Assembly: GCA_019245455.1 (NCBI GenBank)
Contig: JAFARM010000410.1
Span: 1 to 7,112, forward strand
DNA: 7,112 nucleotides
Reading direction: 5' to 3'
Source of the DNA: Sphingomonadaceae bacterium
Lineage (GTDB): Bacteria; Pseudomonadota; Alphaproteobacteria; Sphingomonadales; Sphingomonadaceae
Shown: one piece after another, positions 1 through 5,581 of the stretch
How positions within the stretch are numbered: position 1 is the stretch's first letter
Layout of the letters: each line of letters opens with the position of its first letter
Translations under genes and position numbers: made by a program
The notes under the pieces: generated by a model
The model's input: only the letters and a program-made list of their open reading frames with translations
Database searches by the model: none
What the model was told of the DNA's origin: nothing

Positions 1-926
1 TCCTCGATGTTGCGCGCGGCACCGAAGAAGCGCTTCGGCCGCTGCAGCGCATTGGCGTCGACGCCGCCGGTCAGCACCTTGCCGCTCGACGGCACGACCG
101 TGTTGTAGGCGCGCCCAAGGCGCGTGATGTTGTCGAGCAGGATGACGACGTCGCGCTTGTGCTCGACCAGGCGCTTGGCCTTTTCGATGACCATCTCGGC
201 GACCTGGACGTGGCGCGTCGCCGGCTCGTCGAAGGTCGAGCTGATGACCTCGCCCTTCACCGTCCGCTGCATATCGGTGACTTCCTCGGGTCGCTCGTCG
301 ATCAGCAGCACGAGCAGATAGACCTCGGGGTGGTTGGTCGAGATCGACCGGGCGATATTCTGCATCATGATCGTCTTGCCGACGCGCGGCGGCGCGACGA
401 TCAGGCAGCGCTGCCCCTTACCGAGCGGCGCGACGATGTCGATGACGCGGCTCGACTTGTCCTTGACGGTCGGGTCGAGCGTATCGAGCTTGAGCTTCTC
501 GTCCGGATAGAGCGGCGTCAGATTATCGAAGTTGGTCCGGTGCCGGACGACTTCGGGCTCGTCGAAGTTGATCGCGGTCAGCCTGGTCAGCGCGAAGTAC
601 CGCTCGCCGTCCTTGGGTGCGCGGATCTCGCCCTCGAGCGTGTCGCCCGTACGGACGCCGAACTTCCGCACCTGGTTGGGCGAGACATAGATGTCGTCGG
701 GTCCGGCGAGATAGTTCGATTCGGGGCTGCGAAGGAAGCCGAAGCCGTCGTTCATCACTTCGATCGTACCCGTCCCCATGATCGTCGTGCCGTTGTCGGC
801 CTCGGTCTTGAGAATGGCGAACAGGATGTCCTGCTTGCGTAAGGTGGAGGCGTTCTCGACGCCGAGGGCTTCGGCCATGACCACCAGCTCGGCCGGAGTC
901 TTTTTCTTCAAGTCATTGAGATGCAT
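1..926 (-). CDS. rho: Transcription termination factor Rho (3' end cut by window edge)
   Basis: Rho is the hexameric ATP-driven RNA translocase that binds C-rich nascent RNA and ends transcription. The first 308 residues are visible. Rho is usually about 420 residues, so roughly the last 110, including the R-loop, lie beyond position 1. In order: the N-terminal helical domain (about 1-47); the RNA-binding cold-shock-like domain with GFGFLR at 61-66 and [12 protein letters not shown] after it; the Walker A loop APPRVGKT with K184 and T185; the [14 protein letters not shown] segment; the Walker B strand [10 protein letters not shown] with D265; and the Q-loop [13 protein letters not shown]. Residue numbers match E. 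coli Rho through D265. Position 181 is Arg where E. coli has Lys. The ATG at 924-926 is chosen because an in-frame TGA lies four codons upstream. The Shine-Dalgarno is weak (GAAGAAG). It reads the same way as hemE and hemJ but appears to have its own promoter. Identity is essentially certain. Confidence 0.98.
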   Translation of the reverse strand, partial: MHLNDLKKKTPAELVVMAEALGVENASTLRKQDILFAILKTEADNGTTIMGTGTIEVMNDGFGFLRSPESNYLAGPDDIYVSPNQVRKFGVRTGDTLEGEIRAPKDGERYFALTRLTAINFDEPEVVRHRTNFDNLTPLYPDEKLKLDTLDPTVKDKSSRVIDIVAPLGKGQRCLIVAPPRVGKTIMMQNIARSISTNHPEVYLLVLLIDERPEEVTDMQRTVKGEVISSTFDEPATRHVQVAEMVIEKAKRLVEHKRDVVILLDNITRLGRAYNTVVPSSGKVLTGGVDANALQRPKRFFGAARNIE

Positions 927-1013
927 GGAGCTTCTTCAGTAGGGTCACGCACTGTCGCGGTGGGGAACGGCGATGGCGGACAGGAGGAGCGACGCGCCGG
1001 GATGGCGGTGCTG
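927..1013 (-). promoter_or_regulatory. C-rich 5' leader of rho, possible autoregulatory rut region
   Basis: This is the stretch between the predicted start of transcription (about 1013) and the rho ATG. Read on the minus strand it is strongly C-biased: by hand count about 41 C against 20 G, with many YC dinucleotides and few long G runs except near the 3' end. C-rich, G-poor, poorly structured RNA is what Rho itself loads on, and E. coli rho is autogenously attenuated in its leader. Autoregulation here is inference. A 14-codon GTG-started frame runs across the rho start in another frame, but nothing supports its translation. Confidence 0.4.
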
Positions 1014-1019
1014 GATCAA

Positions 1020-1048
1020 AACGTAGGCGGCGGTGCGAGCGGGGTCAA
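1020..1048 (-). promoter_or_regulatory. Predicted housekeeping sigma-70 promoter of rho
   Basis: On the minus strand, TTGACC (1048-1043, in the CTTGAC context favoured in alphaproteobacteria) is followed by exactly 17 bases and then TACGTT (1025-1020). The -35 matches TTGACA at five of six positions. The -10 keeps the key T, A and final T. Transcription would begin near 1013, giving a leader of about 87 nt. It lies between the large inverted repeat and the gene, so rho can be expressed independently of hemE-hemJ. Confidence 0.6.
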
Positions 1049-1074
1049 GAGCTGCCGTTCCCTAACGCCAACCA

Positions 1075-1187
1075 TGTCATCCCCGCGAAAGCGGAGACCC
1101 ATCTCCTGCTGTTCGACGCGTGGCGACGACGCGCGTCGCATCTGAATGAAGCTCAGGAGATGGGTCCCCGCTTTCGCGGGGATGACA
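1075..1187. repeat. Long imperfect inverted repeat of dispersed palindromic (REP-like) type
   Basis: Arms of 34 bases at 1075-1108 and 1154-1187 are reverse complements except for one mismatch (A1095 opposite C1167). They are separated by 45 bases. Each arm holds its own mini-hairpin: CCGC-GAAA-GCGG on the left and CCCCGC-TTTC-GCGGGG on the right. The spacer contains GCGACG-N5-CGTCGC (1123-1139). Translated, the arms give peptide strings such as VIPAKAE.. and MGPRFRGDD, which I recall as spurious ORF products of a palindromic repeat scattered through many proteobacterial genomes. No T-run follows on either strand, so it is not a classic intrinsic terminator. It could still block 3' exonuclease decay of the hemE-hemJ transcript. 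No transposase is nearby. Confidence 0.85.
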
Positions 1188-1195
1188 CAATATGT

Positions 1196-1306
1196 TCAAC
1201 CCTTCGGCGCCGTGCCCTTGGTCGACGGGTTCGCCGCGATCGTCTTCGGCTTCTTCGCCTTGGGCTTGCGTGCTTCCTTGTTCGACCGCTGTTCGCCGTT
1301 GGCCAT
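1196..1306 (-). CDS. Small basic hypothetical protein, 36 aa
   Basis: This encodes a 36-residue, Lys/Arg-rich protein starting MANGEQRSNKEARKPKAKK, with no membrane segment, cysteines or recognisable domain. The ATG at 1304-1306 is preceded by a good Shine-Dalgarno (GAGGAGA, about 7 bases before the ATG) and lies 17 bases after the hemJ stop, so it is probably the last gene of the hemE-hemJ transcript. The frame stays open far upstream into hemJ in another frame. The ribosome-binding site and the size are why I start it here. I recall short, basic proteins beginning MA.G.QR.N.EA.KPK annotated as hypothetical in alphaproteobacteria, but I cannot name a family or function. The composition suggests an intrinsically disordered, nucleic-acid- or ribosome-associated peptide, which is inference only. 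Confidence 0.75.
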   Translation of the reverse strand: MANGEQRSNKEARKPKAKKPKTIAANPSTKGTAPKG

Positions 1307-1323
1307 GGCTTTTCTCCTCGCGT

Positions 1324-1764
1324 CTAGAAGGGTTTGACGATGACCAGCACAACGATGAGGATCGTCGCCATCGCCGGGACCTCGTTGAGCAGCCTCAGCG
1401 TGCGCTCGCCATAGGGGCGCTGCCCCCGCCCGAACTTCGACGCCACCGCCGACGCCCAGCCATGATAGCCCGACAGCAGGACGACGAGGAAGATCTTGGC
1501 GTGGAGCCAGCCCTGGCCGGCGAGCCCGTAGCTGACCGCCAGCGTCAGGCCGAGGATCCACACGGCGATCAGCCCTGGCGTCAGGATGATGCGCTTCAGC
1601 CGCCGCTCGCGCTCGATCCAGGCAGCGTCCTCCGCCGATCCGACGGGCGACGCCATGTGGTAGACGAGGAAGCGCGGCAGCATGAACAGCCCCGCCATCC
1701 AGAAGATGACCGCGACGACGTGCAGCGCCTTGACCCACAGATAGGCGGTCCCCCCGACGTCCAT
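1324..1764 (-). CDS. hemJ: HemJ-type protoporphyrinogen IX oxidase (UPF0093 family)
   Basis: HemJ oxidises protoporphyrinogen IX to protoporphyrin IX in the inner membrane, the penultimate step of haem synthesis in many bacteria lacking HemG and HemY. The product is 146 residues, the usual size. It has four hydrophobic helices at about 8-30, 58-81, 87-106 and 128-144. The family hallmark LWVKALHVVAVIFWMAGLF lies at the N-terminus (His15), and LHAK (Lys90) and GYHG (His101) are in helix 3. These His and Lys residues are typical of the family, which binds haem b. The ATG at 1762-1764 overlaps the hemE stop as TGATG and sits four bases after GGGGAGG. A GTG at 1767 would add one residue. Adjacency to hemE favours HemJ over a generic CopD-like membrane protein. 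Confidence 0.9.
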   Translation of the reverse strand: MDVGGTAYLWVKALHVVAVIFWMAGLFMLPRFLVYHMASPVGSAEDAAWIERERRLKRIILTPGLIAVWILGLTLAVSYGLAGQGWLHAKIFLVVLLSGYHGWASAVASKFGRGQRPYGERTLRLLNEVPAMATILIVVLVIVKPF

Positions 1765-2801
1765 CACGCCTCCCCGCGAACCAGCGCCAGCAGCGCCTCG
1801 ACGTGTGCGATCGGCGTCTGCTGCAGAATGCCGTGGCCGAGGTTGAGGACGTGCGGCCGCGCGTCGAAGGCGGCGCGGATGCGCGTCACGCTCTCGCGCA
1901 GCGCCTCGCCGCCGGCGAGCAAGGCCAGCGGGTCGATATTGCCCTGGACCGGCATCCCCGGCGGCAGCATCGCGTCGGCCCAGGCGGGGTCGACCGTCTC
2001 GTCCAATCCGACGGCGTCGATCCCCGTCTCGGCGGCATAGGTCGCGAGCTTCGCCCCGGCACCCTTGGGGAAGCCGATGATCGGCACGTCGGGGTGGCGG
2101 ACCATCAGGCGGCCGACGATTGCCGCGGTCGGGGCGATGACCCAGCGCTCGAACTCGGCCGGGGCAAGGCTGCCGGCCCAGCTGTCGAACAGCTGCACCG
2201 TCTGCGCCCCCGCCTCGATCTGGCCCGACAGATAGTCGACGGTGACGACGACGATGCGGTCGATCAGCGCCTGGAAAGCGCGCGCGTCGCGGTAGGCCAG
2301 CGTCCGCGCCTCGCCCTGGTCCTTGCTGCCCTGCCCGGCGACCATGTAGGTCGCGACCGTCCAGGGCGAGCCGGCGAAGCCGATCAGCGCGGTTGCGGGG
2401 TCGAGCTCGGCCTTCACCCGCCGCACCGTGTCGTAGATCGGCGTGAAGCGGTCGAGCTGCGGCACCAGCGCGTCAAAGCGGCCGTCGGCGAGCGGCGGCA
2501 CCAGCCGCGGCCCTTCGCCGACGCCGAAGCTCAGGTCCATGCCCATCGCGTGCGGCACGATCAGGATATCGGAGAACAGGATCGCCGCGTCGAGGCCGAA
2601 GCGGCGGATCGGCTGCAGCGTGATCTCGGCGGCGGCTTCGCTGTCATAGACCAGCTCGAGGAAACCGCCCTTCGCCTCGCGCAGCGCGCGATACTCGGGC
2701 AGATAGCGCCCCGCCTGGCGCATCAGCCAGACGGGCGGTGGATCGCGCCGCTCGCCCGACAGGACGGCGAGGAGCGGCGGTGGCGGGAGCGGCGCGTGCA
2801 T
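1764..2801 (-). CDS. hemE: Uroporphyrinogen decarboxylase
   Basis: HemE is a cytoplasmic, cofactor-free enzyme that removes the four acetate carboxyls of uroporphyrinogen III to give coproporphyrinogen III. The 345-residue product is full length. Visible active-site signatures are WLMRQAGRYLPEY (Arg28 and Arg32, substrate carboxylate binding), AILFSDILIVP (the catalytic Asp78), GSPWTVATYMVAGQGSKD (Tyr152) and NLGHGILQQTP near the C-terminus (His323). The ATG at 2799-2801 has no clear Shine-Dalgarno. It is kept because the conserved PLLAVLSGE..PPPVWLMRQ start region begins just after it. hemJ overlaps its stop, so the two are probably translationally coupled. It is divergent from the PPSR gene across the candidate origin, exactly as in Caulobacter and Rickettsia. 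Confidence 0.98.
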   Translation of the reverse strand: MHAPLPPPPLLAVLSGERRDPPPVWLMRQAGRYLPEYRALREAKGGFLELVYDSEAAAEITLQPIRRFGLDAAILFSDILIVPHAMGMDLSFGVGEGPRLVPPLADGRFDALVPQLDRFTPIYDTVRRVKAELDPATALIGFAGSPWTVATYMVAGQGSKDQGEARTLAYRDARAFQALIDRIVVVTVDYLSGQIEAGAQTVQLFDSWAGSLAPAEFERWVIAPTAAIVGRLMVRHPDVPIIGFPKGAGAKLATYAAETGIDAVGLDETVDPAWADAMLPPGMPVQGNIDPLALLAGGEALRESVTRIRAAFDARPHVLNLGHGILQQTPIAHVEALLALVRGEA

Positions 2802-2910
2802 CGACCGTACGCAAGCCCGCTTGCCGGGGTGCCGTCAAGCCCCCGCCCGACATGGGCCGACAGCCCTCTTTCTCTCTCCTTTCTCTTGAAGAAGGGTGGG
2901 GATGTAGTGC

Positions 2911-2919
2911 TGTGGATCG
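2911..2919 (-). promoter_or_regulatory. DnaA-box-like site resembling the Caulobacter G-box
   Basis: The minus strand reads CGATCCACA, matching the last seven bases of TTATCCACA. It also differs by one base from TGATCCACA, which I recall as the Caulobacter 'G-box' class of weak DnaA site. Confidence 0.45.
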
Positions 2920-2998
2920 TGCGCGTTTCGTGCTTGTCCCGGCGTCGGATCGCGCCGGTGTCGCGGGCAAAGGCGGGTGTTGCCGCGAGTCGATCGAC

Positions 2999-3007
2999 TT
3001 ATCCCCG
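2999..3007 (+). promoter_or_regulatory. DnaA-box-like site
   Basis: TTATCCCCG matches the consensus TTATCCACA at seven of nine positions, with mismatches at positions 7 and 9. It shares the TTATCCCC core with the better site at 3121. Confidence 0.4.
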
Positions 3008-3051
3008 AAGTTAACACCAGCCTGGGGGACGCTGTCCCCATGTCGATAGGC

Positions 3052-3060
3052 TGTGGACAG
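3052..3060 (-). promoter_or_regulatory. DnaA-box-like site
   Basis: The minus strand reads CTGTCCACA, seven of nine to TTATCCACA with the CCACA half intact. It lies 12 bases after a related plus-strand CTGTCCCCA (3032-3040, six of nine), which suggests a small array. Confidence 0.4.
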
Positions 3061-3120
3061 CGGGGCGCAAAACCGTGACTTGCTGCGCCTGGCCGCAGTC
3101 GCTAGGCGTCGCTCCCGTCG

Positions 3121-3129
3121 TTATCCCCA
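3121..3129 (+). promoter_or_regulatory. Best DnaA-box match in the window
   Basis: TTATCCCCA matches TTATCCACA at eight of nine positions, and the preceding G extends the match to GTTATCCACA. It lies about 10 bases before the AT-rich patch at 3140-3153 and 29 bases before the PPSR start codon. Confidence 0.55.
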
Positions 3130-3157
3130 GACTTGTCGCGATTGAAATAAATCGGTC

Positions 3158-3985
3158 ATGGCGCGCTTGCACCTCCATCTCGTCTCCGACTCGACCGGGG
3201 AGACGCTCGAATCGATCGTCAAGGCCGGACTCGGGCGCTTCGAGGGGGCCGACACGATCAAGCATTTCTGGCCGATGGTGCGGTCGGAAGGACACCTCGA
3301 CCGAGTCGTCGAGGAGATCGCCAAGCGGCCGGGGCTGGTCCTCTACACGCTGGTCAACGGCGCGGTGCGCGACCGGCTCGAGCTGCGCTGCGACCAACTG
3401 AGCCTGCCCGCCGTGTCGGTGCTCGACCCGATCATCAACGCGCTCTCCGGCTTTCTCGGCCAGGCGGCGGTGACGCGGCCGGGGCGGCAGCACGTGATGG
3501 ATGCGGCGTACTTCCGCCGGGTCGATGCGATCACCTTCACCATGGCGCACGACGACGGCGCGGGCGCGGAGAACTGGGAGGAGGCCGATATCGTGCTCGC
3601 CGGCGTCTCGCGCAGTTCGAAGACGCCGACGTCGATCTACCTCGCCAACCGCGGCTCCAAGACGGCGAACATCCCGCTGGTGCCGCAGTCGCCGCCGCCG
3701 CGGTCGCTGTTCCGCCTGCAGAAGCCGCTGCTCGTCGGGCTGACGACCAGCCCCGAGCGCCTCATCGCCATCCGCCGCAATCGCCTGCTGTCGCTCGGCC
3801 AGACCGCCGATACCGCCTATGTCGACACCGACACGGTGTCGGCCGAAGTCGCCTTCGCCCGGCGGCTGTTCGCCGACCACGACGTGCCGGTGATCGACGT
3901 CACCCGGCGCTCGATCGAGGAGACGGCGGCGGCGATCATCAACCTGGCGCAGGAGCGCGGCGGCGGCGCGGGGACGGAGGCGTGA
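3158..3985 (+). CDS. PEP synthase / pyruvate phosphate dikinase regulatory protein (PPSR, DUF299; RP001 orthologue)
   Basis: Members of this family are cytoplasmic bifunctional regulators. An ADP-dependent kinase activity inactivates, and a phosphate-dependent phosphorylase activity reactivates, pyruvate phosphate dikinase or PEP synthase by modifying an active-site Thr. They thereby set flux between pyruvate and PEP. The 275-residue product has the family's usual length. It opens with the hallmark LHLHLVSDSTGETLE (4-18) and carries the phosphate-binding loop GVSRSSKTPTSIYLA at 149-163 (Lys155), followed by NRGSKTANIPLVP. The ATG at 3158 has only a poor Shine-Dalgarno, but the conserved N-terminus begins immediately after it. 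Its stop overlaps the maf GTG by four bases. The target enzyme is not in this window, so PPDK or PEP synthase cannot be chosen. In some databases the gene is called ppsR, ydiA or yqfL. Confidence 0.95.
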   Translation: MARLHLHLVSDSTGETLESIVKAGLGRFEGADTIKHFWPMVRSEGHLDRVVEEIAKRPGLVLYTLVNGAVRDRLELRCDQLSLPAVSVLDPIINALSGFLGQAAVTRPGRQHVMDAAYFRRVDAITFTMAHDDGAGAENWEEADIVLAGVSRSSKTPTSIYLANRGSKTANIPLVPQSPPPRSLFRLQKPLLVGLTTSPERLIAIRRNRLLSLGQTADTAYVDTDTVSAEVAFARRLFADHDVPVIDVTRRSIEETAAAIINLAQERGGGAGTEA

Positions 3986-4572
3986 TCACGCTCGCCTCGA
4001 CGAGCGCGGCGCGGGCGGCGATGCTGGAGGCGGCCGGGGTGACGTTCACCGCGGTGGCGTCGGGCGTCGACGAGGAGGTGGTCAAGCTCGGCATGGCCGC
4101 GGCCAAGGCACCGCCCGACGACGTCGCCGACGCGCTGGCCGAGATCAAGGCGGTGACCGTCTCGCGGCGGCTGCCGGGTTTGGTCCTCGGTGCCGACCAG
4201 GTGCTCGTCACCGCCGACGGCACGCTGCTCGACAAGCCCACCGACCGCGCGGTGGCGGAAGCGCAGTTGCGGCAACTCGCCGGGACCGAGCACCGGCTCG
4301 AGACGGCGGCGGTCATTGCGGAGGATGGCCGCCCGGTGTGGCGGGCGAACGAGTCGGCGAAGCTGACGATGCGCGCACTGAGCGACGCCTTCGTCGCCGA
4401 CTATCTCGATCGCGAAGGGGAGGCGGTGCTGGCGTGCGTCGGCTGCTACCGCATCGAGGGGCTGGGCGCGCAGCTGTTCACGCGGGTCGAGGGCGATCCC
4501 TTCGTCATCCAGGGCCTGCCACTGCTCGAGGTGCTGGATTACCTGCGGGTGCGCGGGGAGCTGGCGGGATGA
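3982..4572 (+). CDS. maf: Maf-family nucleotide pyrophosphatase, YceF-like
   Basis: Maf proteins hydrolyse non-canonical nucleoside triphosphates to monophosphates. The YceF branch prefers 7-methyl-GTP. The 196-residue product is full length. It shows the N-terminal LASTSAAR signature (Ser6, Ser8, Arg11), VDEE (Asp30), a conserved Lys56, GADQV (Asp72 and Gln73, metal and base contact), DKP (Lys85), and the C-terminal CYRIEGLGAQLFTRVEGD...GLPLLEVL block. The GADQV sequence and C-terminal block look closer to YceF than to the dTTP/UTP-specific YhdE, which is a judgement from memory. The GTG start at 3982 overlaps the PPSR stop. No later start would keep the LAS motif. The GGAGG just before it leaves only a one-base gap, so start by termination-reinitiation is likely. 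Confidence 0.95.
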   Translation: MITLASTSAARAAMLEAAGVTFTAVASGVDEEVVKLGMAAAKAPPDDVADALAEIKAVTVSRRLPGLVLGADQVLVTADGTLLDKPTDRAVAEAQLRQLAGTEHRLETAAVIAEDGRPVWRANESAKLTMRALSDAFVADYLDREGEAVLACVGCYRIEGLGAQLFTRVEGDPFVIQGLPLLEVLDYLRVRGELAG

Positions 4573-4580
4573 CCTGGATT

Positions 4581-4635
4581 TCTCCCTCCCCCCCTGGCGC
4601 GCAGCGCCAGAGAGCAGGGAGGGCCGGGGTGGGGG
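4581..4635 (+). repeat. 55-bp palindromic repeat unit, copy 1
   Basis: This is a REP-like unit in the maf-aroE spacer. It runs from TCTCCCTCCC through a 7-bp hairpin (CTGGCGC-GCA-GCGCCAG, 4594-4610) to a G-rich tail ending GGGGTGGGGG. The reverse complement of 4676-4730 aligns without gaps at 45 of 55 positions. Six of the ten differences form three compensated base pairs in the hairpin stem. Confidence 0.85.
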
Positions 4636-4675
4636 AGTGCGGTCGCTGCCGGGGCGGCGGAGTCTCGCCCGGAAA

Positions 4676-4730
4676 CCCCCACCCCAACCCTCCCCGCTCT
4701 CCGATGTTGCGCATCGGGGGGGGAGGGAGA
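4676..4730 (-). repeat. 55-bp palindromic repeat unit, copy 2 (inverted)
   Basis: This is the inverted partner of 4581-4635, separated from it by 40 bases. Read on the minus strand, its hairpin stem is CCGATG/CATCGG where copy 1 has CTGGCG/CGCCAG, so the sequence changed but pairing was kept. One pair nearest the loop is lost. The two copies together could fold into one long stem in RNA read through maf to aroE. The copy ends two bases before the aroE ATG and supplies its Shine-Dalgarno (GGGAGGGAG). Translated, it gives the NPHPNPP-type peptide typical of spurious ORFs over such repeats. Confidence 0.85.
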
Positions 4731-4732
4731 CG

Positions 4733-5581
4733 ATGAGGTCCGCCGGCGTCATCGGTTGGCCGGTGGCACATTCGAAGTCGCCGCTGATCCACCGCTTCTG
4801 GCTGGGGAAGCTGGGGTTGGATGGCGATTACGGTCGCTTCCCCGTCGCGCCCGAGCGGCTGGGGGAGGCGATCCGCGCGCTTTCGGCGCTGAGCCTGGCG
4901 GGGGTGAATGTGACGGTGCCGCACAAGGTCGCGGTGATGGCGCACCTCGACCGGGTCGCGCCCGAGGCGCAGCGGATCGGGGCGGTCAACACGGTCGTCG
5001 TCGAACACGGCGGAACGGTCGGCTACAACACCGATGGCAGGGGGTTCCTGGAACCGATAGCCGCCGTCGTGGCGGGGGAAGCGCCGGGCACTGCGGTAAT
5101 CATCGGCGCCGGCGGCGCGGCACGGGCCGTCGTCGACGCGCTGTGGCACGCCGGGTATACAATCGTCATCGCCAACCGCGACCGTGAGCGTGCGCGGCAG
5201 GTGGCCGATGCCGTGGCAGGGGTCCGTTCCGTCGAGATCGCAACGCCGAGCCTGGCGCAGCTCGATACGATGATCCTCGGCGGATCGGCGATGCAGCCTG
5301 TCCGTTGGTCGCTACTGGTGAACGCCAGCTCGCTCGGCATGACCGGCGGCGCGCCGTTCACGCCGAACCTGGCTGGTGTAGGTCCCAGCGTCATTATCTA
5401 CGACCTCGTCTATGCCCCCCTTGAAACCCCCCTCCTCGCTGCGGCCCGCGCCCGCCGGCTGCGGACGATCGACGGCCTCGCCATGCTCATCGGGCAGGCG
5501 GCCGCCGCCTTCGAGCTGTTCTTCGGGGCCCCCGCGCCGCGCGAGCACGACGCCGAGCTGCGCGCCCTGCTGACCGCCTAG
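4733..5581 (+). CDS. aroE: Shikimate dehydrogenase (NADP+)
   Basis: AroE reduces 3-dehydroshikimate to shikimate with NADPH, step four of chorismate synthesis, in the cytoplasm. The 282-residue product is normal in size. Seen in order: GWPVAHSKSP with the substrate-binding serines Ser14 and Ser16; NVTVPHK with the catalytic Lys65; AVNT (Asn86); NTDGRGF with the catalytic Asp101; the Rossmann loop GAGGAARAV (125-133); ANRDRERA (148-154), whose arginines fit binding of the NADP 2'-phosphate; NASSLGM; and the C-terminal GLAMLIGQAAAAFELF with Gln255. The ATG at 4733 is preferred over an upstream in-frame ATG at 4637, because the conserved N-terminus starts here and GGGAGGGAG precedes it. The upstream frame would only translate the repeat. 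It probably shares a transcript with PPSR and maf. Confidence 0.96.
   Translation: MRSAGVIGWPVAHSKSPLIHRFWLGKLGLDGDYGRFPVAPERLGEAIRALSALSLAGVNVTVPHKVAVMAHLDRVAPEAQRIGAVNTVVVEHGGTVGYNTDGRGFLEPIAAVVAGEAPGTAVIIGAGGAARAVVDALWHAGYTIVIANRDRERARQVADAVAGVRSVEIATPSLAQLDTMILGGSAMQPVRWSLLVNASSLGMTGGAPFTPNLAGVGPSVIIYDLVYAPLETPLLAAARARRLRTIDGLAMLIGQAAAAFELFFGAPAPREHDAELRALLTA

Larger units (their letters stand above)
2802..3157. other. Candidate chromosomal replication origin (oriC) between hemE and the PPSR gene
   Basis: This is a 356-bp gap with no credible gene, flanked by divergently oriented genes. In Caulobacter crescentus (Cori) and Rickettsia the origin lies between hemE and RP001, and RP001 is the same PPSR/DUF299 gene found here. 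Elements seen: DnaA-box-like nonamers at 2911-2919 (minus), 2999-3007 (plus), 3052-3060 (minus) and 3121-3129 (plus); a weaker CTGTCCCCA at 3032-3040; an uninterrupted 24-base pyrimidine run at 2864-2887; a hairpin GGGGAC-GCT-GTCCCC at 3025-3039; one GTTAAC at 3010-3015; one GANTC site at 2987-2991; and a short AT-rich patch at about 3140-3153. It must also hold the promoters of both flanking genes, but I see no convincing -35/-10 pair. Function is inferred from synteny plus these motifs. Confidence 0.72.

Noticed and set aside
159..842. 227-codon plus-strand frame opposite rho
   Set aside because: The minus strand encodes a colinear, highly conserved Rho. The opposite frame is compositional noise.
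1075..1187. Reading the large inverted repeat as an intrinsic terminator
   Set aside because: No T-run follows the stem on either strand, and each arm is itself a hairpin typical of dispersed repeats.
1077..1352. Short frames over the inverted repeat (peptides such as HPRESGDP and MGPRFRGDD)
   Set aside because: These peptides are translations of a palindromic repeat. The only credible gene nearby is the 36-residue frame ending at 1196.
2810..2839. Possible hemE promoter, minus-strand TTGACG at 2838-2833
   Set aside because: The -35 looks good, but 17 bases on the sequence is CTTGCG, a poor -10, and transcription would begin almost at the start codon.
1803..3014. 403-codon plus-strand frame opposite hemE, running into the candidate origin
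   Set aside because: It is a shadow of hemE with Arg/Asp/Gly-rich composition and no recognisable motif, while hemE itself has all its active-site signatures.
3010..3020. CtrA binding site at GTTAAC in the candidate origin
   Set aside because: There is no second TTAA seven bases away, so only a half-site is present.
3080..3108. Possible PPSR promoter TTGCTG-17-TAGGCG
   Set aside because: Only half of each hexamer matches consensus, which is not better than chance in a 350-base gap.
3011..3880. 289-codon minus-strand frame opposite the PPSR gene
   Set aside because: It is antisense to a full-length conserved gene, has no family features, and runs across DnaA-box-like sites.
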